A stretch of 6,369 bases of DNA from Micavibrio aeruginosavorus (GTDB lineage: Bacteria; Pseudomonadota; Alphaproteobacteria; Micavibrionales; Micavibrionaceae): assembly GCA_003241475.1 (NCBI GenBank), contig QFQB01000119.1:1-6369 (forward strand), written 5' to 3'. Position numbers and translations under genes: made by a program. The notes beneath the pieces are model-generated. The model searched no databases and was not told the DNA's origin. It saw nothing but the letters and a program-made list of their open reading frames with translations. Shown here piece after piece: positions 1 to 5,512 of this stretch (its first letter is position 1; each line of letters opens with the position of its first letter).

Positions 1-111
1 AAACCATTCAATCTGCAAGGCGCTGCTCGGGTTGCGAACGCGCACGACATATCCTTTGAGATTGTACATGCAATGTTCGGCGCGTTTTTCGGGTTGGCCA
101 TAAATACTCAT
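1..111 (-). CDS. Unknown small protein, N-terminal 37 residues only (cut by left window edge)
   Basis: An ATG at 111-109 opens a frame that stays open to the left edge, giving 37 residues that begin MSIYGQPEKRAEHCMYNLKG and end in ...LQIEWF. Its start lies one base after the TAG stop of the upstream gene (115-113), so the two are almost certainly co-transcribed and translationally coupled. No convincing separate Shine-Dalgarno sequence is visible. The visible part has no signal peptide or membrane segment; it is a mixed polar and beta-like stretch. I do not recognise the family. The call rests on tight packing in a run of same-strand genes and on the absence of stops. Confidence 0.6.
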   Translation of the reverse strand, partial: MSIYGQPEKRAEHCMYNLKGYVVRVRNPSSALQIEWF

Positions 112-112
112 T

Positions 113-388
113 CTACATCTCCAAGACTAAAAAGTGGCGGGCTTCGAAACGGGCGCTTGTGCCCTGATCGTTTTCGAAGGTTACGTATTTTTTGGGACCA
201 ACATAGTATTCCCCTTTGGCCGTCAGAATTTGCGCCGTCGAAAACCCCATAGAATTAAATACATGCCTGAACGGCAGATCGCATTGTTGCATGTTGACCG
301 CAAGCTTGCGGTTGTGAAGAAAATTCGGAAAAGAGTCCGCGCTTTGAAAGGGGTAGCGGTCTTCCGCCGCTATTGTTTTTTCAGTCAT
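113..388 (-). CDS. Unknown 91-residue protein, second of three small clustered genes
   Basis: The frame is open further upstream, but the start chosen is the ATG at 388-386, which overlaps the TGA of the preceding gene as ATGA, a classical coupling arrangement. This gives MTEKTIAAEDRYPFQ... and ends ...ARHFLVLEM, 91 residues. There is no signal peptide or transmembrane segment. The C-terminal part (YVTFENDQG...FLVL) resembles the C-terminus of the upstream neighbour: [WY]-[LV]-x-F-x4-G-x(9,10)-FLVL is shared, so the two may be diverged paralogues or share a beta-hairpin. The family is not recognised. No strong Shine-Dalgarno sequence precedes the ATG, which fits re-initiation from the upstream gene. 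Confidence 0.65.
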   Translation of the reverse strand: MTEKTIAAEDRYPFQSADSFPNFLHNRKLAVNMQQCDLPFRHVFNSMGFSTAQILTAKGEYYVGPKKYVTFENDQGTSARFEARHFLVLEM

Positions 389-660
389 GGCGCGGCATCC
401 GGTTTGGCCGCCAGAACAAGGAAGCGTTCGATTTCGCCGGCTCCGCCGCGCATGCCGTCCATGGTGGAAAACCGCAGCCATGTGCTGTCGCCATAGCGTT
501 CGACGGCGCGAACGCGGAACTCGTCGGTGATTTTGAGGTCCGATCCTTCAGAGGCTGACGAAAACCAGTCGAAATGATTTTCGGCATCCACGATCACTGT
601 GCGATAGAGAAGATCATCGACTTGCAGCGCGCGGATATATTTTTTGGTCGAGCTATACAC
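385..660 (-). CDS. Unknown 91-residue protein with GTG start
   Basis: This 91-residue frame begins at a GTG (660-658) and reads MYSSTKKYIRALQVDDLLYR..., ending ...ERFLVLAAKPDAAP. The GTG is favoured because AAAGGA sits 8 nt upstream (674-669), overlapping the end of the preceding gene, and because the frame then fits between its neighbours with a 12-nt gap upstream and a 4-nt overlap downstream. It is cytosolic in appearance, with charged residues spread throughout and no membrane segment. I do not recognise the family. Its C-terminal pattern W-L-x-F-x4-G-x10-FLVL recurs in the next gene. By position it belongs with the 2OG-oxygenase-like gene just upstream and may serve the same unknown process. 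Confidence 0.65.
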   Translation of the reverse strand: MYSSTKKYIRALQVDDLLYRTVIVDAENHFDWFSSASEGSDLKITDEFRVRAVERYGDSTWLRFSTMDGMRGGAGEIERFLVLAAKPDAAP

Positions 661-668
661 AGAAATAA

Positions 669-674
669 TCCTTT
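669..674 (-). promoter_or_regulatory. Ribosome binding site supporting a GTG start
   Basis: On the minus strand AAAGGA (674-669) lies 8 nt before the GTG at 660. It overlaps the stop codon region of the upstream 208-residue gene (ending 673). This is the best Shine-Dalgarno match in the small-gene cluster and is the reason for accepting the GTG start of the 91-residue gene at 385-660. Confidence 0.65.
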
Positions 675-1299
675 AGAAAAAACGTAATAACATCATCGTT
701 CGTTGTGTTGGAACGGAACTAGTTTGAGAGTCGTGAACAGCTAAAGGACCGAAACGCGCCATATGATAAGGCGCGACCTTATAAACATTTTCTTCTTTTG
801 CTTGTTGCCTGAAAATATTGGACAGGCTTTCGTTAATGGGCGCACCTTCGACAAGCTCATCCGGCAGGTTGAAGCCCTGTTTATAGAATTTTGTACAAAG
901 AGAATCTGAGACGATATACTCCGCCAGACAATAATCCGTTTGTGTAAAAGGATAATCTTGTGCTGAGAGGTCGATATGAATGCCTGTAGGAACACGGAAC
1001 CAGTCTTCGGGCTGTACGATGCCTTGGCTGATGTGCACATCTAGATGGGTAGCGGGTTTAAAGTTTTTTTCAAAGTCCGCTTTGGCCATACGAATGGGAT
1101 CGTGGAATTGATGGGGGATATCAAAGAGAGTGCGCCAATTCGTAGCCAAATTTGCTCTTATATCGGCTTGACGGTATTTGCCAACAGGGTCCAAGGGAAT
1201 TTCGGCGCAATATTGTGAGAAGTGCTGAGCATTGGGAATCTCACCCACATCGGTAAATTCCGGAATTTTGGCCAGTTCTTTGCGCAGATCGATCAACAT
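673..1299 (-). CDS. Putative 2-oxoglutarate/Fe(II) oxygenase-like protein, 208 residues
   Basis: The protein has no signal peptide or membrane segment. Residues 106-110 read GIHID, giving an H-x-D dyad (H108, D110). Near the C-terminus GPLAVHDSQ supplies H189, followed 11 residues later by R200. H-x-D, a distal H, and an R about ten residues on is the metal and 2-oxoglutarate binding signature of the double-stranded beta-helix oxygenases; the spacing of about 79 residues between D110 and H189 is acceptable. A second H-x-D (H85, D87) is also present, so the assignment is pattern-based only. Substrate is unknown. The ATG at 1299 lacks a clear Shine-Dalgarno sequence. A TTGACA (1335-1330) lies just upstream, but a good -10 at correct spacing is not obvious (TATAGC at 1316-1311 is only 13 nt away). 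It lies 39 nt downstream of GDPD and 12 nt upstream of the small-gene trio. It could equally be a family of unknown function. Confidence 0.7.
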   Translation of the reverse strand: MLIDLRKELAKIPEFTDVGEIPNAQHFSQYCAEIPLDPVGKYRQADIRANLATNWRTLFDIPHQFHDPIRMAKADFEKNFKPATHLDVHISQGIVQPEDWFRVPTGIHIDLSAQDYPFTQTDYCLAEYIVSDSLCTKFYKQGFNLPDELVEGAPINESLSNIFRQQAKEENVYKVAPYHMARFGPLAVHDSQTSSVPTQRTMMLLRFF

Positions 1300-1338
1300 G
1301 AGCGAAATCTGCTATAAATTTAATGGTTATGTCAATTA

Positions 1339-2094
1339 TTAATTCAGCCCGCCCGCCAGATTTTCAAGGATCACGTCGGGATTGTCCGAGAAAAAGGCGT
1401 CCACGCCCAACTTTTGCAAGGATCTGGCCTGCATGGGGTCGTTGACTGTGTAGACGAGCAGGGGAAGCTCCAGATCCATCACCTCGTCGGCCACCTGACG
1501 GTTTACAAGTCGGCTTCCCAGATTGATGGTAGAGGCATCCAGATACTCGGCCATTTCCTTCCAGTTTTCGGGCATTTCCTCTCCGCCGATCAGGAGTCCG
1601 CGGGCATAGTCCGGCGCAAGGTCCAGCGCGGCCTCAAGGCTTACATGCTGGAAGGAGGAGATCAGGAGTTTGGACGGGTCGTCCCAGAAGCGGGAGAGAT
1701 AATCGAGGGCGACTTCCGCCGTTTCCTTTTCGCGGCCCGGGCACGGCTTGATTTCAAGATTGAGGCCAAGGTCGTGTTTCAAGATCACATCGACGGCTTG
1801 CTCGAGCGTCGGGATACGGCAGGCGGCGAAACTGTCGCCGAACCAGCTTCCAGCATCAAGATCGCGGATGTCTTCGTAAGTCATGTGCGCCATCAGGCCC
1901 GTGCCGTTGGTCGTGCGGTCCAGCTCTTCGTCATGGAAGATGACGGGCACACCGTCGCGGGTCAGCTTCACGTCAAGCTCTACCCATGCAACGCCAAGGC
2001 TGGCGGCGGTTTGGATGCTTTCTATCGTGTTTTCGGGGGCGTAGGCCTTCGCGCCGCGATGGCCGATTACTTTGGGCAGGTTCAATTTTGTCAT
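1339..2094 (-). CDS. ugpQ: Glycerophosphodiester phosphodiesterase (cytosolic, UgpQ type)
   Basis: The enzyme (EC 3.1.4.46) hydrolyses glycerophosphodiesters from phospholipid turnover to sn-glycerol 3-phosphate and an alcohol. The 251-residue length and TIM-barrel motifs fit the family. HRG is at residues 12-14 with catalytic H12, PENT is at 20-23, metal ligands E39 and D41 lie in VELDVKLTRDG, the second catalytic histidine is in HD (54-55), and E114 with K116 are in LEIK. The C-terminal YTVND and FFSDNPD motifs are also typical. No signal peptide is visible, so it should act in the cytosol like E. coli UgpQ rather than periplasmic GlpQ. The ATG at 2094 has no good Shine-Dalgarno sequence. 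A promoter predicted just upstream would start transcription at or next to the ATG. No ugp transporter genes are in view, so the symbol marks the subtype only. Confidence 0.93.
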   Translation of the reverse strand: MTKLNLPKVIGHRGAKAYAPENTIESIQTAASLGVAWVELDVKLTRDGVPVIFHDEELDRTTNGTGLMAHMTYEDIRDLDAGSWFGDSFAACRIPTLEQAVDVILKHDLGLNLEIKPCPGREKETAEVALDYLSRFWDDPSKLLISSFQHVSLEAALDLAPDYARGLLIGGEEMPENWKEMAEYLDASTINLGSRLVNRQVADEVMDLELPLLVYTVNDPMQARSLQKLGVDAFFSDNPDVILENLAGGLN

Positions 2095-2100
2095 GTCCGG

Positions 2101-2129
2101 ACTATAGGGGGAGGGGCGCGCTTTGTCAT
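2101..2129 (-). promoter_or_regulatory. Predicted sigma70-type promoter for the GDPD gene
   Basis: On the minus strand ATGACA (2129-2124, 5 of 6 to TTGACA) is followed after exactly 17 nt by TATAGT (2106-2101, 5 of 6 to TATAAT). Transcription starting about 7 nt after the -10 would begin at about 2094-2095, at the ATG of the GDPD gene itself, implying a leaderless or nearly leaderless mRNA. The -35 box abuts the palindrome ATGCGCAT (2128-2135) and the tandem repeat next to it, so it may be controlled by whatever binds there. Confidence 0.5.
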
Positions 2130-2131
2130 GC

Positions 2132-2173
2132 GCATTAACCTGTTTCCATGCATAAACCTGTTTCCATGCATAG
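2132..2173. repeat. 18-bp tandem duplication between divergent promoters
   Basis: Two adjacent 18-bp units (2132-2149 and 2150-2167) differ at one base: GCATTAACCTGTTTCCAT and GCATAAACCTGTTTCCAT. A partial third GCATAG follows. The unit boundaries create ATGCAT palindromes at 2148-2153 and 2166-2171, and the related ATGCGCAT lies at 2128-2135, so three palindromic sites recur every 18-19 bp. They sit between the predicted GDPD promoter and the predicted promoter of the first SET gene. Iterated operators for a shared regulator are possible; a simple slippage duplication is the alternative. Confidence 0.75.
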
Positions 2174-2178
2174 CAGCA

Positions 2179-2207
2179 TTGAAATTTTGCGAAATCTTAT
2201 GTATGGT
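2179..2207 (+). promoter_or_regulatory. Predicted promoter for first SET-domain gene
   Basis: TTGAAA (2179-2184, 5 of 6 to TTGACA) and TATGGT (2202-2207, 4 of 6 to TATAAT) are separated by 17 nt. Expected transcription start is around 2214, giving a leader of about 25 nt to the ATG at 2239. The prediction also argues against using the in-frame ATG at 2203, which would lie inside the -10 box. Confidence 0.35.
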
Positions 2208-2238
2208 GGCACGACTTCAACAAACATATAGAGCGTTC

Positions 2239-2706
2239 ATGCTTTTGAAAACCGCCCCTCAGGCTTCGCCTGACCATGTCGATCTGTCCCCCATGACGAT
2301 CGGCAACCGCATCGTCTGGAAACCTTCTACCAACAACAAAGGTCGTGGCATATACGCCCTTGTCGATTTCAAGGAAGGTGATGTCATCGAGACTTCGCCC
2401 GTGACCATTGTATCCAAGGCCGAAACCGATTTGTTTGACGATGAAACCAAGACGGGCGTCGTTTCCATCATCGACCAGTATCTTTTGTGGTGGCGCGACG
2501 ACATCAAAGGCCAGGAATACTGCCTCGGCCATGGGTTCTTGATGATGTACAACTATTCGACCAAACCCAATGGCGTACTCCGTTACGAGCGTGAAATCAC
2601 CGCCATGAGCATGATTGCCGCCCGCGATATCAAGGCTGGCGAAGAAATTACTTTTGATTACGGCTTTGATGATGAGTTCAAGCCCTGGTTCGACGTTAAA
2701 GAATAA
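2239..2706 (+). CDS. Stand-alone SET-domain protein, probable protein-lysine methyltransferase (SET1)
   Basis: At 155 residues it is little more than one SET domain, which transfers methyl groups from S-adenosylmethionine to lysine side chains of proteins. Domain landmarks in order: NKGRGIYAL (33-41), YLLWW (81-85), the AdoMet and pseudoknot segment MMYNYSTKPN (102-111) and AARDIKAGEEITFDYG (127-142) with the catalytic-type Tyr141. The canonical N-H-S-x-x-P-N is here N105-Y106-S-T-K-P-N111, so the usual histidine is tyrosine. No post-SET cysteine cluster and no targeting signal are visible. The start at 2239 is preferred over ATG 2203 (inside a predicted -10) and ATG 2293. A weak TAGAG precedes it by 5 nt. 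The gene ends in a strong terminator and is followed by a paralogue. The substrate is unknown; ribosomal or DNA-binding proteins are plausible. Confidence 0.87.
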   Translation: MLLKTAPQASPDHVDLSPMTIGNRIVWKPSTNNKGRGIYALVDFKEGDVIETSPVTIVSKAETDLFDDETKTGVVSIIDQYLLWWRDDIKGQEYCLGHGFLMMYNYSTKPNGVLRYEREITAMSMIAARDIKAGEEITFDYGFDDEFKPWFDVKE

Positions 2707-2737
2707 CCGGCGTTTTCCAAAGACGCACCGGAACCCG

Positions 2738-2778
2738 CGTCCGCTTGTGATGGTAGGTCACAGGCGGACGAATTTTTT
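2738..2778 (+). terminator. Rho-independent terminator after SET1
   Basis: The arms 2738-2750 and 2758-2770 form a 13-bp stem with one G-U pair and a 7-nt loop (TGGTAGG). The stem is followed by AA and a run of six T (2773-2778). It separates the two SET genes into distinct transcription units, at least in part. Confidence 0.88.
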
Positions 2779-2841
2779 GTGGCATTTTCGGCGTCTTTTG
2801 TGTATGCAAGCAACTTCATTACAAAAATAGAGGGAACAGGG

Positions 2842-3282
2842 ATGAAAACCAACACCGCCAAGAAGATGATGGACTGGCAGGCGAAAAGCGCCGCCAACAA
2901 AGAAGAGACCATTCTTGGCGCGGCCATCGCCTGGCGCAAGATCAGCGACGACAAAGGCCGCGGCGTGTTCGCCCTGCGCGACATCAAAAAAGGCGAAATC
3001 CTCGAAGTATCTCCTGTTGTCACGGTTGCCAAAGAAAATGTCGTTGAAAGCGGCGAAGCGCCGGACGGTTATCTTCTTCAGTGGGATGAGGATACCGAAG
3101 GCGAAGAATACTGCATGCCGCTCGGCTATATCATGCTCTACAACCACAATTCAAAGCCGACCATGATGCTCGAGAACGACATGGAATCTTACACCATCAC
3201 GGCGAAAGCGGCGCGCGACATCAAGCGCGGTGAAGAGCTAACGTGGGATTATTCCTGCGACATCTGGTTCGACGAAGCCTAA
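2842..3282 (+). CDS. Second stand-alone SET-domain protein, paralogue of the preceding gene (SET2)
   Basis: The start is the ATG at 2842, preceded by AGAGGGA (2829-2835) at good spacing; the longer frame from 2779 overlaps the terminator of the previous gene and is not favoured. The 146-residue product has DKGRGVFAL (37-45), YLLQW (77-81), MLYNHNSKPT (98-107) and AARDIKRGEELTWDYS (123-138) with the catalytic-type Tyr137. These align one-to-one with the upstream SET protein, so the two arose by duplication. In the N-H-S-x-x-P-N motif it keeps N101 and H102 but has N103 for Ser and T107 for Asn, a different degeneration from its neighbour. The likely activity is AdoMet-dependent lysine methylation of a protein, substrate unknown. 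It ends tail to tail with the VOC gene, the stops overlapping over 4 nt, and no terminator is visible between them. Confidence 0.87.
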   Translation: MKTNTAKKMMDWQAKSAANKEETILGAAIAWRKISDDKGRGVFALRDIKKGEILEVSPVVTVAKENVVESGEAPDGYLLQWDEDTEGEEYCMPLGYIMLYNHNSKPTMMLENDMESYTITAKAARDIKRGEELTWDYSCDIWFDEA

Positions 3283-3764
3283 GGCTTTTCTTTTAGCAAA
3301 TTATCGATATCCAGCCGTTCGGAAACCATGTGCAGGTTTCCGTCCGCATCTATGGGCCACTGATCACGTGGTTTATCCCAGTATAATTCAACACCATTTT
3401 GGTCAGGATCGCGAAGATAGAGCGCTTCACTTACGCCATGATCTGCCGCGCCATCCAGTTCAATTCCTGCCTTAAGGACACGGTGCAAAGCGTCGGCCAA
3501 AAGCGCGCGTGTGGGATACAAGATGGCCGTATGATAAAGCCCTGTCGTGCCGCGTGGCGGCGGGGCACCGTTCTTGCTCTCCCATGTATTGAGAGCGATA
3601 TGGTGATGGTAATCGCCTGCCGCAAGAAAGACGGCGGAATCGCGAAAGCGGTTCATAACTTGAAAGCCGAGAACGTCCCTATAGAATCCGAGCGCACGGT
3701 TCATATCTGCGACCTTTAAATGGACGTGGCCAATGCGGACGCCTGAATCGATGGGTTGTGCCAT
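3279..3764 (-). CDS. VOC-family (glyoxalase/extradiol dioxygenase-like) protein
   Basis: The 161-residue protein has the paired beta-alpha-beta-beta-beta modules of the vicinal oxygen chelate superfamily. Module one begins IGHVHLKVADMNRALGFYRD (11-30), with candidate metal ligand H13 or H15. Module two begins GLYHTAILYP (75-84), with candidate ligand H78. The C-terminal DPDQNGVELYWDKPRDQW segment supplies E126 as the third ligand. This layout resembles the N-terminal half of CatE-type catechol 2,3-dioxygenases, which are longer, so this may be a single-unit relative that dimerises. A ring-cleavage, glyoxalase or thiol-transferase role cannot be chosen from sequence. Its start at 3764 has a strong Shine-Dalgarno sequence (AAAGGGGGA, 3777-3769). 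A TATACT (3787-3782) could be its -10, but no convincing -35 is seen. Confidence 0.88.
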   Translation of the reverse strand: MAQPIDSGVRIGHVHLKVADMNRALGFYRDVLGFQVMNRFRDSAVFLAAGDYHHHIALNTWESKNGAPPPRGTTGLYHTAILYPTRALLADALHRVLKAGIELDGAADHGVSEALYLRDPDQNGVELYWDKPRDQWPIDADGNLHMVSERLDIDNLLKEKP

Positions 3765-3803
3765 GATTTCCCCCTTTACGAAGTATATAGACTTCTAGTA
3801 GGC

Positions 3804-3842
3804 AAAAAAAATCCCAGTTACGAGGGCGTAACTGGGATTTTT
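3804..3842 (-). terminator. Rho-independent terminator of pnp
   Basis: Arms 3807-3822 and 3827-3842 form a perfect 16-bp stem with a 4-nt loop, 15 nt after the pnp stop codon. Read leftwards it ends in a run of seven T (complement of 3804-3810), a strong terminator for pnp. In the other direction it has only five T and no visible transcript to stop. The possible VOC promoter lies immediately beyond it. Confidence 0.9.
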
Positions 3843-3857
3843 CTAAAATATTTATGT

Positions 3858-5441
3858 TTAAGCGGCGTCTTCGTCACGGGATTTTTTCGGACGCTCGGCA
3901 ACTTCGCGCGGCTCGCCCGTTGCTTGGTCAACGCGTTTCATCGACAGCTTGATCTTGCCGCGATCATCGAACCCGACAACCATGACTTTCACTTCCTGAC
4001 CTTCGGAAACGACATCCGTGGTTTTCGCCACGCGCTGATCAGCCAGTTCGGAAATGTGAACGAGGCCGTCTTTGGAGCCCATGAAGTTTACGAAGGCGCC
4101 GAAGTCAACGATTTTCACGACCTTGCCGTTGTAGATCTTGTTTACTTCTGGCTCATCCGTAATGCCCTTGATCCAGGCAACGGCTTTGTCGATGGATGCT
4201 TGGTTGACCGACGAAACCTTGACAGAGCCATCATCATCAATGTCAACCTTCGCACCCGTTTCTTCGACGATCGCGCGGATAACTTTACCGCCCGTACCGA
4301 TGACTTCACGGATTTTGTCCGTCGGGATTTTGAAGGAAACCATCTGCGGTGCATATTCTGAAACACCATCACGGGCTTTCGTCATAGCTTTTGCCATTTC
4401 GCCAAGGATGTGGATACGGCCGTCTTTTGCCTGCGCCAGAGCGATCTGCATGATTTCCTTCGTAATGGAAGTAATCTTGAGGTCCATCTGGAGCGAGGTG
4501 ATACCGGCATCCGTACCGGCCACTTTGAAGTCCATGTCGCCGAGGTGGTCTTCATCGCCCAGAATGTCCGACAGAACAGCAAAGTCTTTGCCTTCTTTGA
4601 TCAGTCCCATAGCGATACCTGCAATCGGACGCTCGAGCGGAACGCCTGCATCCATCATCGCGAGCGATGTGCCGCAAACAGTTGCCATGGAGGAGGAGCC
4701 GTTGGATTCCGTGATCTCGGAAACCGTGCGGACCGTGTACGGAAACTTCTCGGCATCCGGCAGGAGTGGGTTGATGGCACGCCATGCCAGCTTGCCGTGG
4801 CCGATTTCGCGGCGGCCTGGAGATCCCATACGGCCCGTCTCGCCGACAGAATACGGAGGGAAGTTGTAGTGGAGCATGAAGCGGGAGCGGTATTCGCCTT
4901 CGAGCGCGTCGATGATCTGTTCATCCTGACCCGTGCCGAGCGTCGTCACGACCAGAGCCTGCGTTTCGCCGCGCGTGAACAGGGCCGAACCATGGGCGCG
5001 GGGAAGAACGCCGACTTCGGCGATGATCTGGCGAACCGTTTTTGTGTCGCGGCCATCAATACGTTTGCCGGTTTTCAAGATTGCCGTACGAACGATCTCT
5101 GCCTCGAGTCCGTGGAATTCGTTCGCGACATTTTGCTCGGAAAGATCGTCGCTCTTGAACGCTTCGACGGCGGCCTTGCGGACTTCGCCGACAGCAGCGT
5201 AACGCTCTTGCTTGACGGTTTTCGTGTAGGCGGCTGCAAGGTCTGCACCGAATTTTGCTTTGATATCGTCGTAGAGTTTAACCAGCTTTGGTTCTTTCTC
5301 CGTAACATCCCACGGATCTTTCGCGGCCATTTCGGCCATGTCGATGATCGCGTCGATGACTTTCTGGAATTCCGTCCAGCCAGCCATAACGGCGCCAAGC
5401 ATGACGTCTTCGGAAAGTTCCTGTGCTTCGGATTCAACCAT
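3858..5441 (-). CDS. pnp: PNPase C-terminal fragment (rest of PH1, alpha domain, catalytic PH2, KH, S1)
   Basis: The frame is open from 5531, and recognisable PNPase sequence begins at about 5519 (ILNPT...). The first ATG is 5441, giving 527 residues, but it is an internal Met of the family (L-MVESEAQELSED) and has no ribosome binding site that I can see. Numbering from it: alpha domain about 30-115, PH domain 2 from RIDGRD (127), phosphate-binding SSSMATVCG (249-257), and catalytic D298, D304 and K306 in the GDEDHLGDMDFK motif (E. coli D486, D492, K494). The KH domain has IGTGGK (381-386) and the S1 domain runs from about 438 to 503. The tail is charged and ends RDEDAA. Every catalytic and RNA-binding residue past the junction is intact, and the frame shows no other lesion, so decay, if real, is recent. 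Confidence 0.85.
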   Translation of the reverse strand: MVESEAQELSEDVMLGAVMAGWTEFQKVIDAIIDMAEMAAKDPWDVTEKEPKLVKLYDDIKAKFGADLAAAYTKTVKQERYAAVGEVRKAAVEAFKSDDLSEQNVANEFHGLEAEIVRTAILKTGKRIDGRDTKTVRQIIAEVGVLPRAHGSALFTRGETQALVVTTLGTGQDEQIIDALEGEYRSRFMLHYNFPPYSVGETGRMGSPGRREIGHGKLAWRAINPLLPDAEKFPYTVRTVSEITESNGSSSMATVCGTSLAMMDAGVPLERPIAGIAMGLIKEGKDFAVLSDILGDEDHLGDMDFKVAGTDAGITSLQMDLKITSITKEIMQIALAQAKDGRIHILGEMAKAMTKARDGVSEYAPQMVSFKIPTDKIREVIGTGGKVIRAIVEETGAKVDIDDDGSVKVSSVNQASIDKAVAWIKGITDEPEVNKIYNGKVVKIVDFGAFVNFMGSKDGLVHISELADQRVAKTTDVVSEGQEVKVMVVGFDDRGKIKLSMKRVDQATGEPREVAERPKKSRDEDAA

Positions 5442-5512
5442 TAGAACGCCTTCTTTCGTCCCAGCAACAACGAGGTCGAGGTCGGAATCTTTTTGTTCTT
5501 CGATGGTCGGGT

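Noticed and set aside
134..496. Rightward 120-residue frame
   Set aside because: It is antisense to two leftward small genes that show coupled ATGA and 1-nt spacing; no ribosome binding site or motif supports it.
1414..2238. Long rightward frame continuing upstream of the first SET gene
   Set aside because: It is antisense to the well-supported GDPD gene, has no family resemblance, and only the part from 2239 is SET-like.
2203..2238. Alternative ATG at 2203 as the SET1 start
   Set aside because: It has no ribosome binding site and lies within the predicted -10 box; the ATG at 2239 fits the promoter and the domain better.
3838..3842. Rightward use of the pnp terminator (bidirectional terminator)
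   Set aside because: Only five T follow the stem on that side and no rightward gene ends nearby, so only leftward termination is claimed.
4410..5444. Rightward 344-residue frame opposite pnp
   Set aside because: It lies entirely antisense to clear PNPase coding sequence, is rich in residues expected from reverse-strand codons, and has no recognisable motif.
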